In this document: piece after piece, positions 40,271-50,700 of the stretch | How positions within the stretch are numbered: the stretch's first letter is position 1 | How the letters are laid out: each line of letters opens with the position of its first letter | DNA from: Nitrosomonas sp. Is79A3 | Lineage (GTDB): Bacteria > Pseudomonadota > Gammaproteobacteria > Burkholderiales > Nitrosomonadaceae | Assembly (NCBI RefSeq): GCF_000219585.1 | Contig: NC_015731.1 | Span: 62,001 to 126,000 of the forward strand | Direction of reading: 5' to 3' | DNA: 64,000 nt | Program-made: the position numbers and the translations under genes | The notes under the pieces: model-generated | The model's database searches: none | Told to the model about the DNA's origin: nothing | What the model saw: only the letters and a program-made list of their open reading frames with translations

Positions 40271-43200
40271 CTATTCGATGGGGGACGAACACAATACCCG
40301 GAAACCGACAGCATCAGGGCGATCACTTGGATGGTAGCCGCAACGTACCGACGCGCGCACCTCGTCCGGATTAAAGATCCAGGAGCCACCGCGCAGCACG
40401 CGGGGCCATTCCGCCTCCGCGCCTTCGCGCCCGTCATCGGGTTGATAGGGATAGGGGATACTGTGACTGCTAGTCCATTCACTCACATTGCCCGTCATAT
40501 CCGACAGCGACTCAGCGCATTTCAATTCACCTTGCGCCGAGGCAGGCGTATCGCCTTCCATAAAAATACCGATCGGCGTAATACGACGTAGTTTCGTATC
40601 CAGTGCATTACTGTGGGTCGCGCCGTAATCGTTACCCCACGCATAACGCCTGCCTTCCAATCCACGCGCGGCCGCCTCCCATTCCACCTCGGTCGGCAAG
40701 CGAAAGAGTTGGCCGGTTTGGGCGGCTAACCAGAGGCAATAAGCGCGCGCTTCAAACCAGCATACTCCGATGACCGGCTGACTGGGTGCGTTGAAGGCCG
40801 GATTATTCCAGAACCTGGGTAAGGTGAATTGCTGATTCGGCCATAGATTCACCAGTATCGTCTCGAACGTTTCATCTGTTATGGTGCAATAAAATTGCCA
40901 CCTCCAAAATCGCTTTTCCGGCCAGAGCTGTTCTTCAGCGCTACGATACAGTAAGCTTGGATCACTTCGGTATCGATGGCGCCAATGGCGCCAGTTTGTT
41001 CTGCAACCTTCACCGGAGCCTTCCCCTCGTTGCCAGCAACGTGCGGCCGGGGTATCCCACCAGCGTGCATCCTGATAACCACCCGCGTCGATAAAGCAAC
41101 GGAATTCGGCGTTAGTCACCGGGAATTGGCCGAGCCAGAAAGGTTTCAAAGAGACTGAATGCTGTGGTGCTTCATTTTCGTAAATTCCTTCGTCACTGCC
41201 GATGGCATAAATCCCGCCCGTGATCGCCATCATTGGCGGCAACAGGAATGCGCCCAAAGGGCCTTGTCGGCGTTCAAAGCGCGGATCGCCCAATGGGCCA
41301 AGCGCAAGGCCGGCATTGATGCGCGCACGCAAATCGGTGGCCGGATCGCGGCTACGGGTGACCAATGCGTGTTGCAGTTCCGCGCGCAAACCATCTGATA
41401 CCGCCACGTCGGGTTGCGCGGCGCAACGGCCCGCCAACGGTAAATTGGAATCTGCCAGCGTACGCAAAAATTTATCCGGTTCGTTCACCATGGCAGCGGC
41501 CAGCATGAACGTCTCCTCCCAGCCGGTGGTCGGCAGATCCGGTAGCGTCCCCGACTTGGGCAATGTTTGCAATAATTCTCGCACGCTGGGTGAAATCTCC
41601 GCTGCCAGCCATTTGACCGCCGCCAGACTGCATAATGCAACTAACGCATTGGGATCATCCGCCGTATGGACACATTCAGCCAGATGGCGCGCCGCAAAAT
41701 ATTCCTGCAACAACTGATGCACGAACAACACATCTTTACCGGGCAGATCTAATATTTGAAGGTCAGTGGCAGCCTTCAGCAGTTTTGTGACCTCCTTCCC
41801 ATTGGAGGATCCGATTGAATCAGATAGAAAGGTAATAGCTTCGTTGCGTTTGATCCGTACCTGAGATTTATCCCCGGAGTTACGTCGATCCTGCAATCCA
41901 TAAGCAAATGCAGCTAGTGTTTTAAACAGCAACCCTTCTGAAGGTAAATCAAAATTTGTCTCATATTTTCCGGCAGTATCAAGATCAAATTCTGTAAGCA
42001 ATAAACTTTCTTTAAAGCGCAGATTACCCCCAGCAATTTCACGCTTGAGCATAGTACGCACGTAGCCGGTGAAAAGACTGGTGCGGCCTACTGGAATATG
42101 ACCGTCGCTGGCTTGTTCAATCAGCAACGTGAGGTAATACGGCGATCGATACAAATCAAACTGCGACGACCCGTCCAATTGATTCCATAATGCAGTCGCA
42201 TGCTGCGGACTGTAGATCTCCAAAAACTGTTTGACCTGCACCGGGGTCAGCGGGGTGACTTCCACCTGTGGTACGCGCGGCAAATCCTTGGTGGTGAGTT
42301 GGCTGCCGTAATCCAGCGTGCGGCAACTGAATACCACGCGAACCTTGGGATGATTGCGCACTAACCGGTCGAGAAACACTTTCCAGACCGCCAGCCGGTT
42401 ATCATAATCATCGCGGCTGCCGTGCGGCATTTCATTGAGTCCATCCAACAGCAGAACAAACGGGCGGCCCAGCAACGCAGAAAAATCGGGCAGGCCATCG
42501 GTCATTTCAGTCCACTGCTGGGCGATCCAGGCAGCGGGTTCAGGAATCGTGCTGCCGCGTTGACCAAACGCATTGAGCGGCAGAAACAGCGTTAACGGAT
42601 CGTCCGGATTATCCGAGCGCAATGCGGCACTGGCCAGATCCAGTTCCAGGCGGCGCAGCAAAGTGCTCTTGCCGCTGCCGGGCGCACCCGTTACCACCAA
42701 AACTCGATCCTGAGTCTGACCGATAGCCGTTAACACATCGCGCAGATCGTTGAATTCGCGATCCTTCTGATAGCGCTCCCCTGGACTGTCCTCCCCCTGA
42801 TCCAGCAACAACGTCAGCGGGGTAAATTGCTTGTCAATCGCATAACGCGCCTGTGACCAGCGCGCAATGCAATGCGCGCGGTAAGCTCCCAGACTGCGCG
42901 GCTTATGTGTCAGTACTTGCTCGAATTCTTCCCGGGCCAGATGCTCGACTAGCTGTTGATACTGCGCGGTGATGGCTTCCTCGGTTGAGATTGGGTTGGT
43001 TCGGGCGGTTGTTTCGATAATTTGAAGAATGCATGTTGTCTGATCTTCAATCCGCTTCTGTCCTTGCAGCAATTCGGACAGCGTCTGCTTCAAATAAGCA
43101 TCGACGCCCGACAGAAAAACCTGCAAGGCATCCCCTTTATCGATCAGATTGTCGAGTGTGTTATCAATGCCTTTGATTTGATCGAGAATGGTTTGCGACA

Positions 43201-43876
43201 GTTTGCGCGCGGCATCCTGCATGGCAATGTTGAATGCCGCGGCAGCTTCCGGGTAGATCTTCGGGTTTTTCAGCAATTCTGCAAAAGCTGCGAACACCAG
43301 CTCGCCAAAATTGCGCCTTGCACCGTCATCCAGGGTTGGCAAACCATCGCGCGCAATCTGCTCAAAAATGGCAGGGATTTCATGCACAGGCCATCCCGTG
43401 AGTGCCGCCAGCGTTGTATTAAATTCCTGCGTTAGCGTTTGATCCAGCGTGTGAATCTCACCCGGCGCAACGTGTTCCGAGGAGCCTTGCATAATGCGCT
43501 GGATGTGGCGATCGATTGGGCTGTTTCCAGGATCGGTACGCCGATCCCATGCATCAGACTGGATTTCTTTTAGTTTCTCACGTGCAAGCGCTTCAAAGCG
43601 CACAATAGCCGATTGATTAAATTCGCCGCGCGCTGCTGCAGGCAATGCTTCAGCACTTTTTCTACCCGCCTCCAGCACATCGAATGCAGCGCGTACCCAT
43701 GCCAGGCGTGCGGCACGCAGCAGATCATGATTGCCCGCAATGACGTTGTATGGATTAAAGCCACCCAATCGTTCGCGCACGCGCCGCCGCCAATGCTCAG
43801 GTAGTGCGCCGCCCAATGTACCGGCCAATCCACCCAGCACCAAATCGCCTAATTTTTCCTGCCAATCCATATTCAT
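40271..43876 (-). CDS. NACHT-SUMF1 fusion protein (NLR-like ATPase)
   Basis: A 1201-aa protein. The N-terminal 360 residues are helical with no named domain; they open with GGLAGTLGGALPEHWRRRVR. A NACHT NTPase domain follows: Walker A GAPGSGKSTLLRRLE (about 395) and Walker B FVLLLDGLNEMPHGSRDDYD (about 478). A winged-helix or helical region (about 600-760) with FVHQLLQEYFAARHLAECV is typical of NACHT/NLR proteins. The last 310 residues are a formylglycine-generating-enzyme (SUMF1) fold: FWLGQFPVTNAEF, PVIGVCWFEARAYCLW, RLPTEVEWEAAARG, DMTGNVSEWTSS and VLRGGSWIFNPDEVRASVRC. NACHT ATPases with fused sensors or effectors often serve phage defence. SUMF1 may be a sensor, modifier or ligand-binding part. 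No defence partner gene is seen. A palindrome lies before the start. Confidence 0.88.
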   Translation of the reverse strand: MNMDWQEKLGDLVLGGLAGTLGGALPEHWRRRVRERLGGFNPYNVIAGNHDLLRAARLAWVRAAFDVLEAGRKSAEALPAAARGEFNQSAIVRFEALAREKLKEIQSDAWDRRTDPGNSPIDRHIQRIMQGSSEHVAPGEIHTLDQTLTQEFNTTLAALTGWPVHEIPAIFEQIARDGLPTLDDGARRNFGELVFAAFAELLKNPKIYPEAAAAFNIAMQDAARKLSQTILDQIKGIDNTLDNLIDKGDALQVFLSGVDAYLKQTLSELLQGQKRIEDQTTCILQIIETTARTNPISTEEAITAQYQQLVEHLAREEFEQVLTHKPRSLGAYRAHCIARWSQARYAIDKQFTPLTLLLDQGEDSPGERYQKDREFNDLRDVLTAIGQTQDRVLVVTGAPGSGKSTLLRRLELDLASAALRSDNPDDPLTLFLPLNAFGQRGSTIPEPAAWIAQQWTEMTDGLPDFSALLGRPFVLLLDGLNEMPHGSRDDYDNRLAVWKVFLDRLVRNHPKVRVVFSCRTLDYGSQLTTKDLPRVPQVEVTPLTPVQVKQFLEIYSPQHATALWNQLDGSSQFDLYRSPYYLTLLIEQASDGHIPVGRTSLFTGYVRTMLKREIAGGNLRFKESLLLTEFDLDTAGKYETNFDLPSEGLLFKTLAAFAYGLQDRRNSGDKSQVRIKRNEAITFLSDSIGSSNGKEVTKLLKAATDLQILDLPGKDVLFVHQLLQEYFAARHLAECVHTADDPNALVALCSLAAVKWLAAEISPSVRELLQTLPKSGTLPDLPTTGWEETFMLAAAMVNEPDKFLRTLADSNLPLAGRCAAQPDVAVSDGLRAELQHALVTRSRDPATDLRARINAGLALGPLGDPRFERRQGPLGAFLLPPMMAITGGIYAIGSDEGIYENEAPQHSVSLKPFWLGQFPVTNAEFRCFIDAGGYQDARWWDTPAARCWQRGEGSGEGCRTNWRHWRHRYRSDPSLLYRSAEEQLWPEKRFWRWQFYCTITDETFETILVNLWPNQQFTLPRFWNNPAFNAPSQPVIGVCWFEARAYCLWLAAQTGQLFRLPTEVEWEAAARGLEGRRYAWGNDYGATHSNALDTKLRRITPIGIFMEGDTPASAQGELKCAESLSDMTGNVSEWTSSHSIPYPYQPDDGREGAEAEWPRVLRGGSWIFNPDEVRASVRCGYHPSDRPDAVGFRVLCSSPIE

Positions 43877-43886
43877 TGATGTGATG

Positions 43887-43903
43887 TGTGTCTAGTAGAC
43901 ACA
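43887..43903. promoter_or_regulatory. Perfect 17-bp palindrome before the NACHT gene
   Basis: TGTGTCTAGTAGACACA is a perfect palindrome around one central base, ending 10 bp before the ATG of the NACHT-SUMF1 gene. It is unlike the Crp/Fnr-type motif. It looks like an operator or a hairpin that hides the start; no Shine-Dalgarno is seen for the gene. The function is inferred from position only. Confidence 0.55.
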
Positions 43904-44073
43904 GATTATGCACGAATAGGCATTGATCGTCATTGCGTGCAGTGATCCGGGAAGTTTACGAAAAGTTGACTGGGGTAATCTATTTTGAGCACGCCCAAAT
44001 ATTTCAGATCAAAACAGTGCTATTCTGTTTTGCGATTAAAAGCCAAAAAATGTCTTTTTACAGGTTCATCCAC

Positions 44074-44099
44074 AACCCATGTTTTGGGTTTTTTCTTTT
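44074..44099 (+). terminator. Rho-independent terminator with no known gene upstream
   Basis: A stem AACCCA with TGGGTT is followed by TTTTCTTTT. It reads on the plus strand, 22 bp before the MazG-like start, and nothing in 43904-44073 is annotated. A TTGACT is at 43966. It could end a small RNA or be an attenuator for the next gene. Confidence 0.6.
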
Positions 44100-44121
44100 C
44101 AACGATTGAAGCTTACTCAAA

Positions 44122-44451
44122 GTGGACGACATTAAGGAAATTACCGGAGTTTTGCTCAAATTCCGTGATGAGCGGGATTGGGCGCAGTTCCACACTGCCA
44201 AGGATCTTGCGCTGGCGCTGAATATTGAAGCGGGCGAGCTGCTCGAAGCTTTTCTGTGGAAATCTTCTGAACAAGCGGATATCGACAAGGTGAAAGAGGA
44301 ACTTGCCGATGTATTTGCGTTTGCTTTTCTGCTCGCTGAAAAATACGATTTGGATGTGAAACAGATTGTGCTGGAAAAGATGGAACAGAACGCGCTGAAG
44401 TATCCGGTGGAAAAAGCCCGAGGGGTTGCCAAAAAATATACCGAGTTATAA
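44122..44451 (+). CDS. MazG-like nucleotide pyrophosphohydrolase
   Basis: A 109-aa all-helical protein. The MazG E-x-x-E...E-x-x-D metal motif is visible: NIEAGELLEAFLWKS and DKVKEELADVFAFAFLLAEK. It is of the single-domain type (about 100 aa) that hydrolyses NTPs or dNTPs, including damaged ones, to NMP and pyrophosphate. The first in-frame start after an upstream stop is GTG at 44122, with no clear ribosome binding site. A terminator stands just before it, so expression may be controlled by attenuation. It is divergent from the NACHT gene, 245 bp away. It could be a partner in defence or simple nucleotide housekeeping. Confidence 0.84.
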   Translation: MDDIKEITGVLLKFRDERDWAQFHTAKDLALALNIEAGELLEAFLWKSSEQADIDKVKEELADVFAFAFLLAEKYDLDVKQIVLEKMEQNALKYPVEKARGVAKKYTEL

Positions 44452-44477
44452 GGATACTTTGTAGAGAACACACCCGG

Positions 44478-45626
44478 TTATTTGACTGTCAGCCGCCATA
44501 GGGTGGTGAGTTCCGCTTGGCGTGCAGTGTGAAGCGGATCGCTGGTATCCGAGACACGCGGATGATGCGGTTTGATATTTGCTTGACGCAATACTTTTAG
44601 GCCTGCTGCATCAATCATTTCCAGCAATTCCACGCGTGTCCGCAATCCCAAGTGCTCGGCAAAATCAGACAAAATCAGCCAGCCTTCACCGCCGGGCGCC
44701 AGGTGGCACTTAAGGCCATGCAAAAATCCGCGCAGCATACGGCTATCCGGATCGAAGATCGCATTTTCCAGCGGCGAGCTGGGCCGGGCTGGAATCCACG
44801 GCGGGTTGCATACGATCAGTGCGGCTTGTCCTTCGGGGAAGAGGTCTGCCTGCACCACTTCAACCTGGGTTGCGAGATCCAGGCGTGCCAAATTTTCGCG
44901 CGCGCAATCCAATGCGCGCAAATCCTGATCCGTCGCGATGACGCGCTGGATGCCCCGGCGTGCCAGCACGGCAGCCAGCACACCGGTCCCGGTACCAATA
45001 TCGAATGCGAGCGATTGTGTTGCAATAAGCGCGGGTAGCGGAGCTGCTGCGACCAATTCCACGTATTCGCTGCGGATTGGTGCGAAAACACCGTAATGTG
45101 GATGAATGCGCGCATGCAATGCGGGAATCTCTATGCCTTTTTTACGCCATTCATAGGCGCCGATCAGCCCCTGTAATTCGCGCAACGAAGCGATGTAATC
45201 TTCTGTGCGTGGCCCATACGCTTCCAGACAAGCCGAACGCACATCGGGCGCGCGGCGTAATGGAATACTATGATCTGCATTGAAAGGAATCAGCAACTGA
45301 CCCAGGGTGCGAGCGCGTTGTGATTGCATCTGGCGGTGCAGATGAAAGGTTTCAGCGGGAGCTAGAGCCGTTTCTTGGCTTTTACGTTCCGTCCGCTTTT
45401 TGTCTATGCGCCGTGCCAGAGCTTGCAGCAATTGACGCGCATTCTGGAAATCACCCCGCCACAGCAATCCGCTGCCTTCACAAGCGAGACGGTAAGCCGT
45501 ATCGGCTGTCATGCGATCATCGATGACTTGTACACGCTTGGGCGGCGGCAGATTTTTTTCCGAACACCAGCGTGCTGATTTTTCTTCGTCCGCTTCAAGC
45601 CAGTGAATGACGGGATAATCACACAT
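44478..45626 (-). CDS. Class I SAM-dependent methyltransferase, NPPW type
   Basis: A 382-aa protein. The C-terminal half (about 180-375) is a Rossmann methyltransferase: AFDIGTGTGVLAAVLARRG (motif I), ATDQDLRALDCARENLARLD, QADLFPEGQ, and VCNPPWIPARPSSPLE, the N-P-P-W catalytic motif of N6-adenine, N5-glutamine and RlmG/RsmC-like enzymes. The N-terminal half (about 1-170) is a helical domain with no named motif. The likely substrate is rRNA or a protein glutamine, which I cannot decide by eye. It is convergent with the MazG-like gene and divergent from the helicase gene. Confidence 0.82.
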   Translation of the reverse strand: MCDYPVIHWLEADEEKSARWCSEKNLPPPKRVQVIDDRMTADTAYRLACEGSGLLWRGDFQNARQLLQALARRIDKKRTERKSQETALAPAETFHLHRQMQSQRARTLGQLLIPFNADHSIPLRRAPDVRSACLEAYGPRTEDYIASLRELQGLIGAYEWRKKGIEIPALHARIHPHYGVFAPIRSEYVELVAAAPLPALIATQSLAFDIGTGTGVLAAVLARRGIQRVIATDQDLRALDCARENLARLDLATQVEVVQADLFPEGQAALIVCNPPWIPARPSSPLENAIFDPDSRMLRGFLHGLKCHLAPGGEGWLILSDFAEHLGLRTRVELLEMIDAAGLKVLRQANIKPHHPRVSDTSDPLHTARQAELTTLWRLTVK

Positions 45627-45842
45627 TGTGAGAATTGTGGCAGGATAATAGGGCTACGGAATAGAAGTATAAATGCATGGGATATATGAGAAATTTATTG
45701 ATTATAGTTGAGATTTTAAGTTCAACCCATATTATACTCTTCATAAGTTTAAGTTCTGGATTTATGGCAGTACCCTTCATCCGCTTACCTTGATTGTCAT
45801 GCGATAACCGCTATGACCGACCGTTAACCCTCCTGGAGTTTT

Positions 45843-47180
45843 ATGTCTTTTTCTACTTTCGGCTTGTCCGATGAAATTATCCGTGCCGTCACTGAACGCG
45901 GCTATACGGTTCCTACCCCCATACAAACACAAGCCATTCCAGCCGTATTGGCTGGCGGCGATTTATTGGCCGGGGCACAAACCGGCACCGGCAAAACCGC
46001 TGGTTTCACTTTACCTATTTTGCATCGTCTTTCCGACAAAAGTATCAAAGGACCGTCCAGCGGGCGGCCGCCGATACGAGCACTGATTCTTGTGCCGACG
46101 CGTGAACTCGCCGCGCAGGTGGAAGAGAGCGTGCGTGATTATGGCAAATACCTGAAATTAAGCTCAATGATTATGATCGGCGGTGTGAATATCAATCCGC
46201 AAATCACCCGCCTGAAAAGCCGCGTGGATATTTTGGTCGCGACGCCGGGCCGGTTACTCGATCATGTGCAGCAAAAAACGCTGAGTCTGTCGCACATTGA
46301 GATTCTCGTGCTGGACGAAGCCGATCGCATGCTGGACATGGGATTTATCCGCGATATTAAAAAAATTCTCGCGTTACTGCCCAAACAGCGGCAGAATTTA
46401 TTATTCTCGGCCACTTTCTCGGACGAAATCCAGGCGCTGGCGGATAATTTACTCAACAAGCCGGTAATGATCGAGGTTGCACGCCGTAATGCGACTGCTG
46501 ACAAGGTAACGCATGTGGTGCATCCAGTTGATCGTGATCGCAAAAAAGAGCTGCTTGCGCATTTGATTAAGCAACACCGTTGGTCACAGGTATTGGTGTT
46601 TACTCGTACCAAACATGGTGCCAATAAGCTGGCTGAGTTTTTGTTGGCAAACGGTATTCCTGCATTGGCCATCCACGGGAATAAAAGTCAGTCGGCACGC
46701 ACTCAGGCACTGGCAAAATTCAAGGCAGGCGATCTGCAAGTGCTGGTGGCAACCGATATTGCCGCACGCGGTATTGATATCAGTGAACTGCCGCATGTTG
46801 TTAACTTTGAACTGCCCAATGTGGCTGAGGATTATGTTCACCGCATTGGCCGCACAGGCCGTGCCGGTTCAGAAGGAGACGCGGTATCGCTGGTTTGTGT
46901 CGATGAAACCAAGCTGCTGACAGCGATCGAGAAACTCATTAAGCGCGAAATACCCAGTCAGGTAATTGCCGGTTTTGAACCGGATCCGCGCATCAAAGCC
47001 GAACCGATAAAAAATGGCCGTGGCGGCGAACCCCGTGGTGCAACACATTCACGCAATCCGCCCAAAAACCAAACCAGCAAAAAACCGGCCACAAAGAAAC
47101 CTGCTGGCGCTGGCTTTGCGCGTCCAGCGGCGCATCACTTCGCTGAGCCACGCCGTGCTGGGGGACGGGGGGGGCGCTGA
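45843..47180 (+). CDS. rhlE: DEAD-box RNA helicase, RhlE type
   Basis: A 445-aa ATP-dependent RNA helicase. The Q motif [20 protein letters not shown] and [10 protein letters not shown], Walker [48 protein letters not shown] and [10 protein letters not shown] are all present in order. The C-terminal tail (about 395-445) is basic and Gly-rich ([16 protein letters not shown]), as in RhlE. RhlE helps ribosome assembly and RNA turnover. GGAG is about 7 bp before the ATG. It stands alone. Confidence 0.9.
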   Translation: MSFSTFGLSDEIIRAVTERGYTVPTPIQTQAIPAVLAGGDLLAGAQTGTGKTAGFTLPILHRLSDKSIKGPSSGRPPIRALILVPTRELAAQVEESVRDYGKYLKLSSMIMIGGVNINPQITRLKSRVDILVATPGRLLDHVQQKTLSLSHIEILVLDEADRMLDMGFIRDIKKILALLPKQRQNLLFSATFSDEIQALADNLLNKPVMIEVARRNATADKVTHVVHPVDRDRKKELLAHLIKQHRWSQVLVFTRTKHGANKLAEFLLANGIPALAIHGNKSQSARTQALAKFKAGDLQVLVATDIAARGIDISELPHVVNFELPNVAEDYVHRIGRTGRAGSEGDAVSLVCVDETKLLTAIEKLIKREIPSQVIAGFEPDPRIKAEPIKNGRGGEPRGATHSRNPPKNQTSKKPATKKPAGAGFARPAAHHFAEPRRAGGRGGR

Positions 47181-47215
47181 CACGGTATCTGCAAAGCAAG
47201 GAAGGTTCTGCGAAA

Positions 47216-47740
47216 TTATTGTGCAATGGCCGGTGTGAGTGGAATCCCGCGTAGTTTGAAGCCAGACTTCAAACCGCGTTTTTCAAACCAACCCTGATTC
47301 ATCTCCAGTGCGTAGCGTACTGGTTTAACAGCACAGTGCGACTTCTCGGTCTCAGGCTGCATGTCTTTAAGGTTCACGATGCTGCCGTCGTCGGCGATGA
47401 AGGCGATCGTCAGTGGCAATAGCGTGTTACGCATCCAGAAGCAGCGTATCTGAGGATTGTCGTATATGAACAGCATGCCTTCGTTGACGCCCATAGTCCG
47501 GCGGTACATTAATCCCATGCTTTGCTCGTTCATGGTCTGCGCCACTTCGGCTTGGATGACATACATACCTGCCGTTAACTCGATCACCGGCAAGCGCGGT
47601 TGCGGGCCGTTCTGAGCCATCACGCTGACGGCAGTCAATAGACCCAGAAGCGCCATTATGAATCGTTGCAGTAAAGCTTTTGTTTGGTCATAGCTCATAG
47701 TTTGTTTCGATGTTTCGCGCCTAATTAAAAAGAAACTCAT
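47216..47740 (-). CDS. DUF192 exported protein
   Basis: A 174-aa protein with a signal (FIMALLGLLTAVSVMAQ) and a DUF192 domain: VAQTMNEQSMGLMYRRTMGV, GMLFIYDNPQIRCFWMRNTL, LPLTIAFIADDGSIVNLKDM, and MNQGWFEKRGLKSG. DUF192 proteins are small, exported and of unknown function. AGGAG stands 12 bp before the ATG at 47740; a second Met lies at 47698. It follows the RND pump gene by 9 bp, so it is probably the last gene of the efflux operon, an unusual place for this family. It is convergent with rhlE. Confidence 0.85.
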   Translation of the reverse strand: MSFFLIRRETSKQTMSYDQTKALLQRFIMALLGLLTAVSVMAQNGPQPRLPVIELTAGMYVIQAEVAQTMNEQSMGLMYRRTMGVNEGMLFIYDNPQIRCFWMRNTLLPLTIAFIADDGSIVNLKDMQPETEKSHCAVKPVRYALEMNQGWFEKRGLKSGFKLRGIPLTPAIAQ

Positions 47741-47749
47741 CTTTATTAT

Positions 47750-50700
47750 TTACTCCTGATCGCTGCCTTTTGGATGGGTCGCCTGATCTTCCTTTTGCGG
47801 CGCAGCGTTTTTTGCTTCAATTTGTTTGGCTTCAGTGGCCGGAGATTTTGCGCGTCGTCCGATCTTACCAATCACGACGAAAAACAGCGGGACAAAAAAG
47901 ATGGCCAGGAATGTAGCCGCCAGCATGCCGCCGAATACGCCGGTGCCGATCGAGTGCCGGCTGGCAGCGCCGGCGCCTGATGCAATGACTAGCGGAAAAA
48001 CACCCAGAATAAAAGCCAAGGACGTCATGATGATCGGCCGGAAGCGCAGCTGTGCTGCTTCCAATGCAGCATCAGTGAGGGATACGCCCGCGGCATAACG
48101 CTGATTGGCAAACTCGACGATCAGAATCGCATTCTTAGCGGCTAGCCCGATCAAAGTAACCAAGCCGATCTGGAAATATATGTCGTTGCTTAAATCCCGC
48201 GTCCAGATTGCCAGCAATGCCCCCAGGATCCCGAAAGGAATCGCAAGAATCACAGCAAATGGAATCGACCAGCTTTCGTATAAGGCTGCCAGCACCAGAA
48301 ACACCATCAGAATAGCAAACGAAAATACCAGCACGGATTGCCCGCCCGCCTTACGTTCCTGAAACGATATGCCGCTCCAGTCGAGTGTATAGCCACGCGG
48401 CAGCAGAATCTCATTGGCCACTTGTTCCAGCGCATCCAGTGCTTGTCCCGAACTATATCCCGGTGCCGCGCCGCCCAGCACGAGCGCGGAATTGAAACCG
48501 TTAAAGTGCGTAACCGGATCGGGTCCGCTGTTAAATTCAGTGGTCACGACAGAGTCCAGCGGGATCATGGTCGATGTGGTTCCGGTTTGGGCGCGCACAT
48601 AGATTTTGCTGATATCATCCGGTTTCGATCGATATTCGGGTAACGCCTCAGTTTGTACGCGATAGATGCGGCCAAATTTTACAAAATCGTTGATATACAG
48701 ATTACCGAAATACGCCTGCATGGTATCGAAGATTTCTGAAATCGGCACACCCAATGCTTTGGCGCGTTCGCGGTCTACCGTGGCGAACAAGCGTGGCGCG
48801 CTGATGCGGAAATTGGTATTGGCTATTGCAATCGCCGGGTGCTCGGTGGCTTTGACGGTAAATTCCTGCGCTACCGCAGCAAATTCGGCGAAGTCACCGC
48901 CGCTGGGATCTTGTATTTGTACCGAGAAACCGCCGGTAGAACCGAGACCGCTGATCGAAGGCGCATTGAAAGCCAAAATCAGCGCTTCAGGGATTTTGGC
49001 AAATTCCTGAAAAGCTGCTGCAATCAGACCATGAACTTGCTCGCTGGCATTTTTGCGCGTATCCCAATGATGCAGCGGAACGAACATCGTGGCCTGATTC
49101 GTTCCCCGAGTGCCGAAAACAAAATTCTGTCCGGCCAGCACGTCCGTTGAATGTACGGCTGGATTCGATTGATAATATTGTTCTACCTTACTCAAGACTT
49201 CCGTGGTGCGCTTCATCGAAGCGCCGTCCGGTAATTGGACCACGGTTATGAAATACCCTTGGTCTTCTTCCGGTAGAAAACTTCCCGGTATAATTTTAAA
49301 TAAACCCAGAATGACGGCTATCAGAACGACAAACAGGGTTAGCGCGATCGCCGAGCGCTTCAGGATCATCCCGACGCTTCCGGTATAGCGGGCTTGCACC
49401 CAATCAAACGATCGATTAAATAGCTTCCAGAACCCTTTGGGCGCCTCGTGGCTCGGCTTGAGAACCAAAGCGCATAACGCCGGACTGAGGGTCAGTGCTA
49501 CGAATCCGGATATGGCGACAGACAAGGCGATGGTGATGGCAAATTGTTGATACAGCTCACCGGTAATGCCGCCTAAAAAGGCAACCGGCACAAATACCGC
49601 AGCCAATACCAGCACGATGGCAATCACTGGCCCGGTCACTTCATCCATCGCTTTTTTTGCAGCATCTCGAGGCGATAAGCCGCCTTTGGTCATGTGCCGC
49701 TCGACATTTTCCACCACCACAATGGCATCGTCGACGACGATACCGATTGCCAGAACCATCCCGAACAGGGTCAAGGTATTGATGGAAAATCCCAGTGCTT
49801 CCATCCCGGCCAGCGTGCCAATCAGCGAGACAGGTACGGCCACGGCGGGAATCAGAGTGGCGCGCCAGCTCTGCAGGAAAAGAAAAACGACCAGAATCAC
49901 CAGCAGCGTCGCTTCAATCAGTGTTTTTAACACCTCTTTGATAGAAACCTCAATAAAACTGGTGGTGTCATAGGGAATATCGTGTGACACGCCGGCCGGG
50001 AAGCCTTTGGCCAATTTGTCCATTTCCTGACGCACGCGCTGTACGGTTTCGAGCGCATTGGCTCCGGGAGACAGAAAAGTCAACAGAAACGTATTGGGCT
50101 TGCCATTCCAGCGTCCTTGCAGGTCATATGATTGCGCACCCAGTTCAATCCGTGCCACATCCCGCAGCCGTACCATCGAGCCATCCGGATAAGCGCGCAC
50201 GATCATGTCCTCGAATTCCTTGACCTCGCTCATACGTCCGCGCGTAATCACCGGGATCGTCAGCTCTGTTCCGTGTGGGGTCGGTTCGCGACCGATTCTA
50301 CCAGCCGGAAAATCACGATTTTGCTCGCGCACCATTGCGGCAATCTCGGTTGGCGTCACATTGAGTTGCGCCATGCGAACCGGATCAAGAATGAGCCGCA
50401 TCGAATAATTCTGTCCGCCGAAAATGGTGGCATCGCCGACGCCGGGAAGCCGCTTGACATTATCGAGAATGCGCAGCAATGCGTAGTTCGACAGATACAC
50501 GTTGTCATGCTTGGGATCGGTGGAACTCAACGCAATCACGGCGAGTAAATCGGGTGAAGTTTTTTTCACCGTTACGCCCTGCCGCACCACTTCGTCCGGT
50601 AATTGCGGTTCGGCCAAACGTTGCCGGTTCTGTGTTTGAACCTGTGCGATATCGATATCCGTGCCGATCTCGAATGTCAGCCGCAACATCATGTGGCCGT

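Noticed and set aside
40271..41210. Possible variable protein of a diversity-generating retroelement
   Set aside because: The end (LRGGSW to GFRVL) looks like the variable region of C-lectin targets, but no reverse transcriptase, accessory gene or template repeat is visible in this window. Most SUMF1-fold proteins end this way.
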